Shown here: one piece after another, positions 11,207 to 22,948 of the stretch | Position numbering within the stretch: the stretch's first letter is position 1 | Layout of the letters: every line of letters begins with the position of its first letter | Assembly: GCA_021464245.1 (NCBI GenBank) | Contig: JADCRB010000025.1 | Location: forward strand, 1,336,193 to 1,400,192 | Reading direction: 5' to 3' | Length of the DNA: 64,000 nucleotides | From: Carallia brachiata | Taxonomy: Eukaryota; Streptophyta; Magnoliopsida; Malpighiales; Rhizophoraceae | Translations under genes and position numbers: made by a program | The notes under the pieces: model-generated | Told to the model about the DNA's origin: nothing | Database searches by the model: none | The model's input: only the letters and a program-made list of their open reading frames with translations

Positions 11207-11449
11207 GGGAATTGAGATAACAGGTGATGGGGATGCCGCAGGATTGCACCATTGGGACGTATCAGGAGAGGAGGTTTGAGGAAGATTTATATTTGCTGTT
11301 GTTAAAAAAAAACAATGCTTACTATATAAAAAATTGTTGTATTTTTGCGTGTTGGGTGTATTGTTATTTGTACGGTTGTACCATATGTATTATTCCACTA
11401 AATTAATTAGTTTGTATAAGAGAGTCTAGCAAATTAGTCTCAACATCAA

Positions 11450-12793
11450 CATGTTTTAAAGATGATAACTAGAGTTGGTTTGACACCGTCAGACTCTAGT
11501 TTTACTCAAAATTGTTGGAACTGAACCGATGATTGAATTGAAAAGTTAAAAAATTTACTAGTTTAACCGTGATTGAACTGGTAAAATGAGTATTTAATAT
11601 TAAATATATAATAAAATTTTAATGTCTATGTACATTATAGAAAAACATTGAAGGATAAAATATAATAATATACAAATTATAAGTATTATACATATTTGAG
11701 AGATTCGATCATATTTTAAATCATACTATACAAAATATAAGTATTATACATATTATAATATTATATTTGAGAAATTTAATCATACATAATTTATGATTTA
11801 ACATATGATAAAATTGAAAAAAATAATTAATACATTAAATAGACATAGGATTAAATCTCCATTAATAAATTATATTAATCAATTTAATACATTTATAAAT
11901 GTAAATAATTTATGTCAAATAAATTAAACGCGAAATACTTTACAATTTATATATTTTTATTTCAAAATAATTGAAGAGATAAAATTTTTTTTTGGTATAT
12001 TATATGGTTGATAATTGTTTTTTTTTTCAAGAAAATGCGATGTATTATATATTATTAAACATAAATATGTGCATATGTTTTGTTTTATGGGAAAGAAAAA
12101 CAACTAGTCTACTACAATTTTTTTAATATTGAATTATGTTGCTAAAATACTTTCAAAAGAAACAATGTAAAATAACAAATAAATTAAGCTTGTATATTTT
12201 GATAACATGATGCTTTTAAAATGTAATATTATAGAACTTGAAAAAAAAGGAAGATAGAAGATTGGCGGAAGCATTGGCGTTATTGGCGTTGAAATTATAT
12301 CTGAATGTAATAATGTCTATATTTTTTGCGACTACCGTGACAATATTTGCAATAAAAATATAATCAGATATAATTTTTTTGTCGTAAAAAATATCATAGT
12401 GGTTAACAAAACTTTAAGTATTATTGCATTAGAGTAAAATTTTGGACAAAAAAATTTCGGTGTTCTACCTTTTTTCTTAAATATTAGTTTTATGGTTAAT
12501 ACATATAGCAAAGAAATGGATTGGTGCATTGATTTATGTACTTTTTTTCTTGAAATCAGACGCGAGTTTGAATTGGCGCTTATTTCCAGCATTTTATTGA
12601 GAATCCGACCAAACTAGATAAATCGCGACCGATTTACTGACTTACGGTAGAACTGATCCGATTCACTGATTTTTAATTGTTTCTCAAATATTTCGATTTC
12701 AACATCCTCATTAGATTAGATATTAGGCTAGTCCCTAGTTTAATTGGTTGGAACGGTTAGTTTAATCTGATTTTTAAAACATTGTTTTACCAA
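11450..12793. mobile_element. Possible non-autonomous DNA element with inverted ends
   Basis: The left end reads ACATGTTTTAAAGAT and is followed by sequence rich in GAACTGAACCGATGATTGAA-like words. The reverse complement of the right end reads ACAATGTTTTAAAAATC and is followed by similar words. The inside is AT-rich with no coding signal. Similar words recur at 58860-59060. No convincing target duplication was found, so the limits and type are uncertain. Confidence 0.35.
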
Positions 12794-14958
12794 ACAAGAA
12801 GCAAGGGCCAAGAGATTGGGTTGGTCCTGATATGGAATCTTGGCATAAACGTCATACACTAAGGGTAAGAAACCTCCTGTTTTCATTGAAATGAAGGGCC
12901 ACGTCCAACATGGAATACGGAGAGAAATAATTTAAAACCAAGAAATAATCATGTTAATGCCAAAACGAGGAACCATTACCATGGTATATCATATTCCACT
13001 CATAAAGTCTCAATCCTATCTCATAATTCCACTATATAGTTTTTGTCGGAATCCAATGGAAATTCGAATAATTACCAAACAGCGGATTGATGAAGACACC
13101 TCCACTTGGGTGGTCTGGCCATCAACATAAATGGGTAAGCTTTTGAAATTGTTGGAGGCTTTTTGATTCCTTCACTCCTTTGCAATGAATTGCACGACAA
13201 CAATACATGATGAATTCCATAAATACCGAAAAAAGGACCATTATCGCGGCATTCACTTCATTCCAAAGTCGCTTTCTTTTTTGGTTATATAAAGTCGCTT
13301 TCTTTTCATCGCTGTTTGAGAATTGGTCTACTGATTACTGTAGGTTGTTTGTCACGCACTATTTTTTCTTGCACACGTATTTATTTGAGTGTGTCATAAA
13401 TACAGAGAGGTACGTATCTGAAGTACTATAATATTTCCTGAATATTATTGCAGTTTGCTCTCTCTCTCACTCTCTCTCTCTCCCTCCCTCCCCCTCACAA
13501 AAAGAAACGGTCTTTTTTTTCGTGATAATTAACAAAATTTTGGTGGACACAAATTTTACAGATATAATTAATTAAAAATTTTGTAACCACAGAGTTATTC
13601 ATTTAAAAGAAATGGCTCCACTAAACAGTTTGTTTTAAGTATCATTAAAGTAGTAATATAGTTTATTTAATGTATTTAATAATTTATCTGTTTATTTTTT
13701 TTAAATTTCAATTATCTAATGACACAATTTTTTATTTTATTTAAAAAAACTACCAAGTATCTTTCTAAAAAAACCTACCAAATATTCCACCAATTTTAAA
13801 TCCCTTTCAGAGAAATTATTGATACTAAAGTCGGATTTATGGCACTTTAGATGTTATTTATATTTTTATCAAATCAAGGGAGTACAATAAGTTACTTATT
13901 GGCTCACATGGCACACGGGTTTGCCTCAACACACATTCAACGGCAACGAATATGGTTTGTAAAGAAAATTATCAATCTAGCTTGTAGCCTCCTACCATTC
14001 CATCATTTTTAAACACTAACTAGTAATCTATAATATAGACTTAGATAGGATTGATTCAACAGAAAATCTAGAGGGTTTAATTCTCTTATTGTTATTTTAC
14101 TGTCACAAGACGGTAATTAAATTGTCATGTTACAGCAGCGTGCATCTAGAAATTTATTAGTAGGAAAAAATCCACATAAATGTAAAAATAATTACTTGAA
14201 GATAAAATAATTTTTAAGTAGGGGCAAAAAGAAAAGTCTAGCAGAGACAAATTAATCATGAATTTTGCAGGGTCAATAGTATAAAATCTACTCAAATTAC
14301 AGTATCTATAGATTTCAGGTATATGACCTCTGGGTTACACCTCTAATAATGAGCAAAATAGATTCTGGTAAACCATGAGCCATTTCTGTTTCTGTTTTTC
14401 CCCCCCTGTTTTTGATAAATTGTCTCCTGGAACTCAAGACGCATCCTCATGTACTACCAATTAAAAATCATTAATGTGAACATCCTATCGCTTGATTTTA
14501 CTTTACTATTAGGTATGGTTCAACCAACAATTTCATACGTCTTTTTAACAAATAAACAAACACTCCAATGAGGAACTTGAATGACACAATATATACATGT
14601 AACTCGGTACAAACAAGAGGAACATTCAAAAGCTGATGCGATCAGTAATTAGATTCTTATATGTCAAGCTATGATTTGTCCTCATTGATGAAAAACAATA
14701 AGTTTTGTGTTGTGAGATGAAAATTTTAAGCCAACCAGTCCTCCATGAGTGTAAAGGAGAAGCAATACGTACCCCTCACATGAAACATTGTCAACAAACG
14801 TCAAAAATAAAGAGAATCATATATGCTGCCCTGAAAACCCCATATTCAGCACCTGCCAACTCCTCTCCTGTCATGTGAAAAGAAAGCGCAAACAATAAAA
14901 AATAAAAAACAAAAAATAAAAAATAGCGAGAAATAAAGTGGAAGAATAAAAAGAAAAG
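12794..14958. other. AT-rich intergenic sequence, nothing recognised
   Basis: Low-GC, mostly unique sequence without a convincing reading frame or LTR. The only clear feature is a CT-rich microsatellite at 13456-13495. The stretch lies downstream of the IDL gene, whose stop is at 14959, and should contain its 3' UTR and polyadenylation site. Confidence 0.6.
13456..13495. repeat. CT-rich microsatellite
   Basis: An imperfect run of CT and CCCT units ending in CCCTCCCTCCCCCTC. Confidence 0.9.
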
Positions 14959-15231
14959 TCACCTTTGTTGGAAAAAAGAAAAAAATTGTATTAGATATTC
15001 AAGGTAGCTCCAAGTCTGCAAGCCAATGTCATTGTGTCGCCTTGAAGGACCGGAAGTCGGTATTGGAAAATGTCTTGGCAAAAAGTTCAAGTAGTGGCCT
15101 CTTTGTTCATCAGACTTGGGATTGAAATAAAAGGGGTTGGTGGTTCTTGAGCCATGACAGTAACCAACAAAGAAAATGGAAATGAAGAGCAAAAGAACTA
15201 GGAATGTTAGAGGTCTTTTAAATTGAACCAT
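14959..15231 (-). CDS. IDL: IDA-like (IDL) secreted signalling peptide precursor
   Basis: A 90-residue precursor. Residues 1-27 form a classic signal peptide (MVQF, then a Leu/Phe/Ile core, then GYCHG), a variable region follows, and near the C-terminus stands PIPTSGPSRRHN (residues 56-67). This matches the PIP core of INFLORESCENCE DEFICIENT IN ABSCISSION and IDL peptides (IDA: PIPPSAPSKRHN), including the central proline (P62) that is hydroxylated in IDA and the terminal RHN needed for recognition by HAESA/HSL receptor kinases. Family members act outside the cell in organ abscission, root development and stress signalling. I chose the second Met (15231) over 15339 because it gives a proper signal peptide. 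A strong acceptor-like TTTTTGTGCAG lies two bases upstream of this ATG, so a 5' UTR intron is possible. The PIP core is followed by 23 further residues, longer than in IDA itself. The frame is intact. Confidence 0.85.
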   Translation of the reverse strand: MVQFKRPLTFLVLLLFISIFFVGYCHGSRTTNPFYFNPKSDEQRGHYLNFLPRHFPIPTSGPSRRHNDIGLQTWSYLEYLIQFFSFFQQR

Positions 15232-15232
15232 C

Positions 15233-15262
15233 CTGCACAAAAAAAGGAGAAAAAAAAAAGTG
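15233..15262 (-). promoter_or_regulatory. Acceptor-like splice site upstream of the IDL start
   Basis: On the minus strand a long pyrimidine tract (two T runs separated by CTCC) leads to GTGCAG, two bases before the ATG. This is a textbook 3' splice-site context and suggests an intron in the 5' UTR. RNA data would decide. Confidence 0.4.
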
Positions 15263-15339
15263 AAAGAGGTTATGGGGTGGCTTGATTCTTGGGCCCTTGC
15301 TAGGCAAGTGGTGGGGATGAAAGCAGGAAACATGAACAA

Positions 15340-16906
15340 TTGAATGCAGGATATTACATTCAGCTGTTGGTTTGTGTTTGTAATTTAAGTGTTTGAGTAA
15401 ATTATAAGAGTGAAAGAGAAAGAGATGACTTCTTTCATACTAGTAGTGGCAATATTTGATGCAGAAACTTGGAAACGAAAAGCTGGATAAAAGCTTTGAA
15501 TAGGTCTTGTATAAATAAAGCGAACCGCAAAATACATTAAAGAAAAAAATAAAAAGAAGGTTTTCCCCTTTTGAGCTTAAGGAAATTTCTGAAGGAAAGG
15601 AGAATGATGAAAAAAAAAAAATAGAGATTTGGATAGCGCAAAAGTTGGGGAGAGTTTATGTTACGTCAATATTTTTCTTGTGGTTAGGTGGGTATTTGGT
15701 CCCACTTGGTATTAATAGCAGACTACAGGGAATTGCCGCTTCCGTTTTAGACCCCAATAACAGGAAACTTGCCCCTTTCCCACCCCACCTTTGCAGGGCT
15801 TGTCAATATTTTATCTATGTGTACATATATTATAATCCCATAAAAGTTTTATGCAATAGTTTTTTTTTTTTGTTTTTGAATTGTAAAAAAATTTATCATA
15901 AATATATTAATTATTATATTTATAATAAAATTAAGTAACTACCGTTTAAATATCTTATTTAATACTTTTATAAGAATAGAACCAATAATGTAGAGCACTA
16001 ATAAGTTTCTATGCACGTAGAGCACCAATAATTTGTTGAAAAAATAAAATAAAATAAAATAAGAACAACGCTTATAAATTGATAACATATTGCTCGCGCC
16101 CGCGCCATTCTCCAGAATCCAAGGGATTTGACTGTCCTTGTGAAGCAACAGTGAATGAGCAAACAATCTTTGCACTTATTGCCATCCTCCCTTTCTTTTT
16201 CTTATGCACTGTATCTACCCATGTACAAATCAAATCAATCCATCTCCAATCCCATATTGTTTTAATTTTACAGAAAAAGTTGACGTTCGAACTGCTACTC
16301 CAAATATTACTACTGAATTGTAAAGTATATATAAAATTTATATTTTAAATTTATAGATAATTTAATTAATTTTAAATTTTAAATTTATTATTTTATATTT
16401 TATTAAAGTAATTATATTTTATTAATAAACAGTTACATTCTTATGTAAATTGGACTGCACATTCTTGCTCCCATCTCAGAGTCTAAAACAACGCCCTTGA
16501 TTTAATCTATAAGAGGTACTATTTCTATACATCTTTTTAGCAGGAGAAGGATGTACACTTGTATGGTGAGATTAGTCTATCTGTTAATCAAAATATCACG
16601 ATAGACTTATTAATATTATCAAATAACTCTCTTAATAATTATTAGTGAAATTTAGTAGGCATACAAAATTTTTCAGTTACGTCTATACGTATTTATTTTG
16701 TGTAATAATATGTTTTTGTGCAACCCTGATGATAAAAAGTGATATAAAAAGATTATTTTTTTTTGTTTCACATTTTTTAAATTGTGGTTGTACAAATAAT
16801 AGTCGCGGTTACATAAAATTAACGCGTGTGGAAGCAGTTAGAAAACTTGCATCTGCCCATGTAATGAAACCCTAACTATTAAGTGAGGCTTTTGAGAATT
16901 GTCTAG
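15340..16906. other. IDL upstream region and intergenic DNA
   Basis: This contains the presumed IDL promoter. A TTATAATT word on the minus strand near 15400 is a weak TATA candidate. The rest is unremarkable: AT-rich from 15840 to 16450, with a TAAAA run near 16045. No other gene was recognised. Confidence 0.5.
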
Positions 16907-16914
16907 AATTCTCT

Positions 16915-17702
16915 CAGAGTCCTCAATTGTGCTTCCCTAGTGGAGCTTTGTTGGCCATCTATGCTGTTTGTGCATGCTCGTTGGTCAGCTCTGTTGGTCG
17001 TGGTCTCAGGTCATGCTATTTGTCTTAGTTTTGAGTTTGTGGTTTCTTGTTCTGTTGCCTTTTTTGTTTGGTTGAGGCCCTTGTGTGCGTTAGTGATCCC
17101 TTGCCTACCTTGATCGTCTCGGAGGTCGGTGTGGGGATGGGGGGGGGCGTCTTTTTCTTCGCAATTGGGCTGTATACAAACTGCTGGGTGCATTTTTCTC
17201 GCTGGCTCTGATTCTCTGTCGACTTTTGGGGGTTGTGGTCTGGGAGTTGACTGCTTCTATGGCTAGATTTTCTTGTCCGCTGCTTGGTGTTTGCAGCTTG
17301 TTTGGGAATACTCTTGGGATGATCTTGTTGTTTGTTGTAGCTGTTTTTGGCGTTTGGCTGCCGTTCGGCGGTCGAGCTCAGACCAGCCTTTCGTCAGTGT
17401 TGGCTGTCCCTGTCTTCCACACAGGGGGCTTGTGGAGCTTGTTACTGGGGGCTATTGGCTGTTGCCCTCTGGTCGTTGACCAGTTTGGGTCTGGGTCTTG
17501 GGCCCGAGTGTCTGGTTCAAATGTACCTTGCTTGGACTTCTCCCCTTTGGGCTAAGTGGTGGGGTTTGTGGTGGTTTTTGGTTGCCTAAGCTACCTTGTG
17601 TATAGGGGTGGTTCTTTTGAGCTTGACTGTAGTTTATGTATTACTTCCTTTTATGTAAGGAAATGACCTAGTTTGCTTGGTGTTCCAAAAAAAAAAAAAA
17701 AA
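16915..17702 (+). mobile_element. Poly(A) retroposon, probably a 5'-truncated LINE end
   Basis: A GC- and T-rich block contrasts sharply with its AT-rich surroundings and ends in a run of about 16 A at 17687-17702. The octamer AATTCTCT occurs just before it (16907-16914) and just after it (17705-17712), consistent with a short target duplication. No RT motif is present. The short open frames inside (for example 17226-17555) look like chance. It could be a LINE 3' UTR or a retroposed transcript. Confidence 0.6.
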
Positions 17703-17712
17703 GAAATTCTCT

Positions 17713-18886
17713 TAACCTCACATTCAACAAAAATTTTGAGACAGTATGTAGGAAAATCTATAGGCATTGTAAAGTTTTTATTAATATTGTAAGGATGTAT
17801 AATTTGTAATATATTCTTTTGATACATGCTATGCTCGATTACCATATGGTACAACAAAATTAGACTAAATAGGCTAAATTCACGTATTGAATCACACTTG
17901 TATTTGATTGAGCTGATAAGTGAGAATAAATAAAAATGTTTAAGCTCTCTAGTGTTGAATATAGACAAGAGAGTGAACTAAACTATAATATTATATCAAA
18001 TTACATATTAGAACTTTATATCCATCTAAAAATTGAAGCTATTAGGTTGAAAAATTCACAAATATTATAAGTCATGTAAAGTCTTTATATTTTACCCGTA
18101 CAAAATTTTACGCTTTTAAAAATACATTTAAGTAATAAATAGAAGATAAATCATTTCAACGTACTTTAGATAAAATGCTTCATCATTATCAATTAAATTG
18201 ATTCAAAAAATTATTAGACAAGATGTAATGAGAATTTATAAACAATTTTGAATCTTGAACATGAAATTAATAATAATGGAGAAAAAATGTGACGTTAATC
18301 ACGTTCCTCTCATCTTATTTTTAATATTTGGACTATCATAATACTTTGTTAGACATTAATCTTGATTTAAATATATAACTTGATTAATTGAAAATTGAAT
18401 ATTAAATTGAAAAGTTTAATTTACCTAATGCTTTGAAATTAGAATTAATATTCATTGCAACACATTAAGAATATAATGGATTACAAAACATCATGCAATT
18501 CTTGAAGACATAACATAAAACTTATATCAAATTTGATTCAAAATTTTCAAAAAAAAACTTTTATTTAAATATGTGACAATGGAAAACATTAAAACTCAAG
18601 TGAACTAAAAAGAAAATTGATATTTGTTCTTCAAGTAGGATTTAGAGTAAAAATTCTCAACCCAGAGAAGTCAACTTCCTCGTACGCTAGCACATTAGGT
18701 TGTTTGGCTTATTTTTTTTTTTTTTTGTCTCTCTTTTCGGTGACAATTTTTTTCTCCATTATTTTCTGGATTATCATCAAAGATGCAACAATTGGATAGT
18801 GCAGTTTTGACAATTAGCTAAAAAGTTTGCAGAAAAGATCTAGAGTTCAGGTAATATTCTTGACTAGTAAAGTAGTAATGGCCTTG
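17713..18886. other. AT-rich intergenic sequence, nothing recognised
   Basis: No reading frame, LTR or repeat family could be supported. Poly-T occurs near 18712-18726. Confidence 0.6.
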
Positions 18887-19382
18887 TGACATGGGCTTGA
18901 GGACCCTCTTCAAGCCCAAGTCCAAGCCCAGCTATTCCAACTTAACACCAACCAGTACGACGACACAAACTCACTGCTCTCCAAGCTAAAACATGTGTCC
19001 ACACCAGCAGGATGCTTACATGTATTGCTAGGTAGACATGTTTCGCTCCTAGTAAAGGCATCGTCAATTATCAACTTCGTAACCCTTGTTGGCTAGCAAT
19101 CCACATCCATTAGCCCATTCTGACAAGGTGCACTTATTTGTATGCATTTCATGCAATTGAACTAATATGAGCCTACCAAAGGTCTATAAATACCCTCTAT
19201 CCCTAAGGTCTCCAAGTAATCTCTCTTCCCTTTTCTTACTGCTCAAGTTTCTTCTTACCCTGTCTAAAAGCCCATATGGACTTAGTCATTGGAGTATTAA
19301 TGTTGAACCTTAGCCCAACATCTCTATAACCTCTCTCTATCATGTAGGAGGACAAGCCCATCGTTCTGGAACCACCTCACCA
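18887..19382 (+). repeat. Probable 5' LTR of Gypsy-1
   Basis: It starts TGACATGGGCTTGAGG and ends ACCACCTCACCA, directly before the PBS-like site. It holds a TATA box (TATAAATA at 19184-19191) at a typical promoter position. No partner LTR is present in the window, so the left edge rests only on the TG start. Confidence 0.6.
19184..19191 (+). promoter_or_regulatory. TATA box in the Gypsy-1 LTR
   Basis: TATAAATA within GGTCTATAAATACCC, about 190 bp from the LTR end. It is the probable U3/R promoter of the element. Confidence 0.55.
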
Positions 19383-19384
19383 CT

Positions 19385-19403
19385 TGGCATTTTCTCTGGG
19401 AAA
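19385..19403 (+). promoter_or_regulatory. Degenerate Gypsy primer-binding site
   Basis: TGGCATTTTCTCTGGGAAA, two bases after the LTR, resembles the TGGCGCCGTCTGTGGGAA site common in plant Gypsy elements. It has several substitutions. Confidence 0.5.
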
Positions 19404-20054
19404 TTGAAAGCTGTGTGCTTTTCTTTTACCTAAACATTCTATTTTCATTTCTCTTATTGTAACTTTTATAAGCTCCAAGAATCATCACTATGGCAGATGG
19501 TTCCTCTTGTCCAAACCCTAACGTACCTTCCCAAACTGTAACCTTTAGCTCTGCCACGATTGACCAAGATGTGACCTTTATGGGTTGGTTTCAGGTCACG
19601 TAAGACCAACTTCACACTCTTGTGTGGATGGTCGCAACTCAATCCTAGGCTTAACAAACTCTCTCTCATGTTACCTCTATCTTCAAAATCCGAAAAGAGG
19701 AACAAAATCGTGCTCCTAATGGTGAATAGGCCATTGTGAACACTCCAACCTTTGAAGTACGTGCATCCCAGGAATAGGTATCAGATCTGAGACTATTCTT
19801 TTCCCTTTGTAGAGAACCTCATCAACACTCTCCAGTTGTTTTTGGCATAATAAGCTAGTGAGTCCCTCTCCGCAACACAGATACGAGAATCGTTTCCAAC
19901 CAAAAACAAACAAGTGAATCAAAAGGAGGCCGAAATGGCTAAGCATATGAAGCAGCATATGCATTAGGTAGCCTAGCTTTTTTTGTTGTAGGGCACTTTG
20001 GGTACTCCCTTGTCCAAAGAGATCTAAGCATCTCTATAGCTAGAGAAGCTCATA

Positions 20055-20602
20055 ATGCCAACTTTGACTTTTAAGATGGCACCACTGCGCATGTACCACT
20101 GGAGCTGGTTTTGTACGTTAAAGTTCCTCCTTGGTGCATCTGAGACCACACTGTATAAAGCCTTCGCAACCACTATTGAAGCCCCTATTCAAAAGTGGCA
20201 TATAGAGATCCCTTCTTACTCTATCTCAAGTTTAGGGCAATTAGGTAGGCAATTTGCAACTGAATTCATCACACAAGCAAAACACCAAAAAAGGTCCAAA
20301 TGTCTTTGATCAGATTCCAACAAAAGAAAGATGCGTTTCTATGGGACTATGTAGCTCACTTTAACATGGCAACCCTTAATGTCCAAGGACTTCAAGATGG
20401 GTTTACGTTGTCCACCTTTGTGGCCGGTCTGCAACCTACTCCCTTCATTTATTCTTTGTTGAAGAAACTGCCCATAAACCTTGAAGTAGTTATACAGATA
20501 GATGAGCGCTTCATTGTCTCGATGATTCGTTTAACTCTACTAAAGATCTCAATGACCAGCAATCGTATAAGCACAACAAAGGTCAACAAAATATTATTTT
20601 AA
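20055..20602 (+). pseudogene. Gypsy-1 gag core (retrotransposon gag), frameshifted
   Basis: The 20055-20309 piece ends in IPSYSISSLGQLGRQFATEF, and the 20300-20602 piece continues with MSLIRFQQKKDAFLWDYVAH, then FVAGLQPTPFIYSLLKKLP. This order (W..P..SI.S...L...F...F, then Q...E.L..Y...F, then GL....F) is the plant Gypsy gag core. A frameshift near 20300 separates the halves. No zinc knuckle was seen downstream. Confidence 0.8.
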
Positions 20603-21161
20603 TGTTTAATCTTTATGCATCTATTTTTATTTTTATTATTAGTATTCTAATTTCAATTAAGCTTAATTAAACTTAATTTTAACTCTAAGGGGAGCGCAAT
20701 CCGAAGGGTCATGGAAGAATTATTCAAGGCAAAAAAAAAAAACAAAATTTAGCTCGCTCAATTGCAGCGGACCCTATGAAGTCAAAAAAGTTTTGCCAGG
20801 AAATTCGTCTTCGGTATGGATGCATCCAATGCCGGATGAAAGAAAGAAGACTGAATCTTTATTTATTTTATGAACTCTCTTCTGAATAAGGTCTAAGTTC
20901 ATTAGTTTCATCCCGTATGATAGTAACCAAAAGATAAGGTATCAGAGAACTCTAGGCTTAGGGTTTAATTAATTGCAATTAACAATAATTAATCTTGATT
21001 AAGGCTAACTGCGACTAATGGTCGGCTAATCACGTTTAAGTCCTAACTAATCTTGATTAGTGGTAATTAATCGCAATTAATCCTACTGATTATGCTTAGT
21101 TTAAACATAATTAGCTACATTCTCCCTCATTTTCCTTCCTAAATTAACTTTTACACATTGT

Positions 21162-21960
21162 ATGCACATAACATGTATATGCACATGCTCAGAAAAATGT
21201 CAGGGTCCTAATAGAGGTAAAATTGGTCGTCACATGGGAGATGACAAGTTGTCTCCATTGGTTGAGGATCCTAACTCTTTCAAGCAGTTACGTGCCCAGG
21301 AGCTTGAATCCCTAATTCACATGTCACGCTACCCCGATGTACATAACTCGCTTCATGAGGGTTCCTACAAACAGCTGGTTCAGACTGTAAAGTAGAAGCT
21401 TGGCGACTTTGATTAGTTGCATGGCTGGGGGAATGGACTGCCTGCGTAAGTGCCAACTCCTTGATGGCAAGAAAAAGGCTACCAAGACCATTGCCTCACT
21501 AAAGAGTGAGCTGAGAAATTGTAGGGTGAGAGCTTTCAGGCTCTAAATAGGTTGGAGGAAATAGCTCATATGATGGATAGTCTTTGCATCAAGATTTCCA
21601 ATTTAATGGAAAAGAAGGCTATCATAGAATCCTCCATATCAAAGTTGTGGTGCGAGCTGGGCAAACCCAAACGTGTTTTGAAGTCTCGGGACAAGTAGAT
21701 TGTAGATGTCAATTCCAATGTGGGCTCTTTAAAATATGCACTTGACAAGGCTCATTTGAACATGTAGCCCCCTTTGATCATGAGGAGGCAGTTTGGGAGG
21801 CTAAGGAGCTAGGTTTGGAAGGAATGTTTTCAATTTTATAGGACAAGGCTCATGGGACAATGAAGAAGTGTTGTGAGTGTGGATACAAAGAGGATGTTCT
21901 AGATGCCTCACACTTATGTTCACATTGTGACTTTCTTCCCTATCTTTTGATTAAAAAGGT
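21162..21960 (+). pseudogene. Decayed coding sequence of unknown family in Gypsy-1
   Basis: A piece at 21162-21395 (MGDDKLSPLVEDPNSF...) is followed, through stops, by a Leu/Ile/Lys/Glu-rich stretch (ALNRLEEIAHMMDSLCIKI, then KKAIIESSISKLWCELGK) that looks like a coiled coil. After that comes CCECGYKEDVLDASHLC near 21870-21925, a possible zinc-binding CxxC...C pattern. The composition looks coding, but I do not recognise the protein. It may be an extra element ORF or a captured gene fragment. Confidence 0.35.
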
Positions 21961-22948
21961 GGGGCGAAGTGGTTCTAATATCTGTTGCACTCTATCATTG
22001 TAATAGTTTACTTCTAGGCATTTTAATAAAGCTTTGTACTTTAACGTTGTCCCTCGCTTTTTTCCTTCATTTGCCTTCTCCGTACTCCCCACGACTCCCA
22101 GTTAGTGTAATGTGCACTTCCTTTTATTTGTGACTAAATTCTTTAGCATTTCTCAGGGCCATTTGAGTAAAACTATGGTTTTGGGATTGTGTGTAAGTGA
22201 CTCTCGTCCGTTTAGACTCATTTTTAAGGTGGGAAGTTGAAGCGACACATTTTCAAAAACAGGTCCCCTGAATTGTGCTATCTGTACTTGTGTTTGTTTA
22301 AAAAAAAAAAAAAACTACACCAAGGGATATGACTCTACATCTGAAAAGACTTGATGGTTATCCCCGTGGTTTGTATATGTACGGGTTGCTCCTTACTCTG
22401 TTCTCTTTTTGCTGGTCATTTTATTTTTCCCAAACTTTGCCTATTTTGAGGGCTTCTTCTTGCAGAGTTCTGAGCATTTATCAACCTTAGAAGATGTTGG
22501 AAGTTCAAGAAATGTACCAGGTACGAGGCAAGTCCCTTTTTTGTCTAGGAATCCTAGTAGAGAGGATGTCCCTCGGGGGCATTATGGTCACATTAATTGC
22601 ATTGTAGGCCAATTTTCCTCTGATTTAGATACGACAAGTCCCTTAAGAAAAAAATTTCGTATCCCCTGAAGGTATATGCTAACTATTCCTTCAAGTTCTT
22701 CTGGGTAGAGGGCGTGTTGTACTCCCCTAGGTATTCGACTTTCACGTATAACAGTTTGATACTAGTTTGCACCTTCCTATGCCTCGAGGGGATCAGAAGT
22801 TTTTAGAGATTTGTGGATTGCTCCTTGTTGCAACCTTTTGTGAACCTAATTTCATCTCTCTTCTATAATACTAAGCACATATTTCTTTTGCTTTGCCAAA
22901 AATTTCCTCACGCGCCCTCTGCTGTTCACTGTTCCTTTTTTTTTTTTT

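Larger units (their letters stand above)
9271..11285 (-). mobile_element. Copia-2, 3' half of a second Ty1/Copia element
   Basis: The minus strand carries a proline-rich integrase-RT linker, RT, RNase H, a polypurine tract and about 50 bp of a probable 3' LTR. Gag, protease and integrase are absent, so the element is truncated at its 5' end. It belongs to a different Copia lineage from Copia-1, with different linker and RNase H sequences. Both edges are approximate: the left one abuts the LINE and the right one passes into AT-rich sequence. Confidence 0.88.
18887..22700 (+). mobile_element. Decayed Ty3/Gypsy LTR element (Gypsy-1)
   Basis: A probable 5' LTR (18887-19382), a PBS-like site and a gag core (20055-20602) lie in plus orientation. 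They are followed by decayed coding sequence (21162-~21960) that I could not assign. No protease, RT or integrase was found and no second LTR was seen. The right end is indefinite, since recognisable element-like sequence fades near 22.7 kb. Confidence 0.65.

Noticed and set aside
15339..15339. Upstream Met as the IDL start
   Set aside because: It adds 36 residues before the signal peptide, and the extra codons run through the pyrimidine tract and acceptor-like site.
17226..17589. Overlapping plus-strand ORFs in the GC-rich block
   Set aside because: Several frames are open at once because of high GT content; no domain, and the block is better explained as a poly(A) retroposon.
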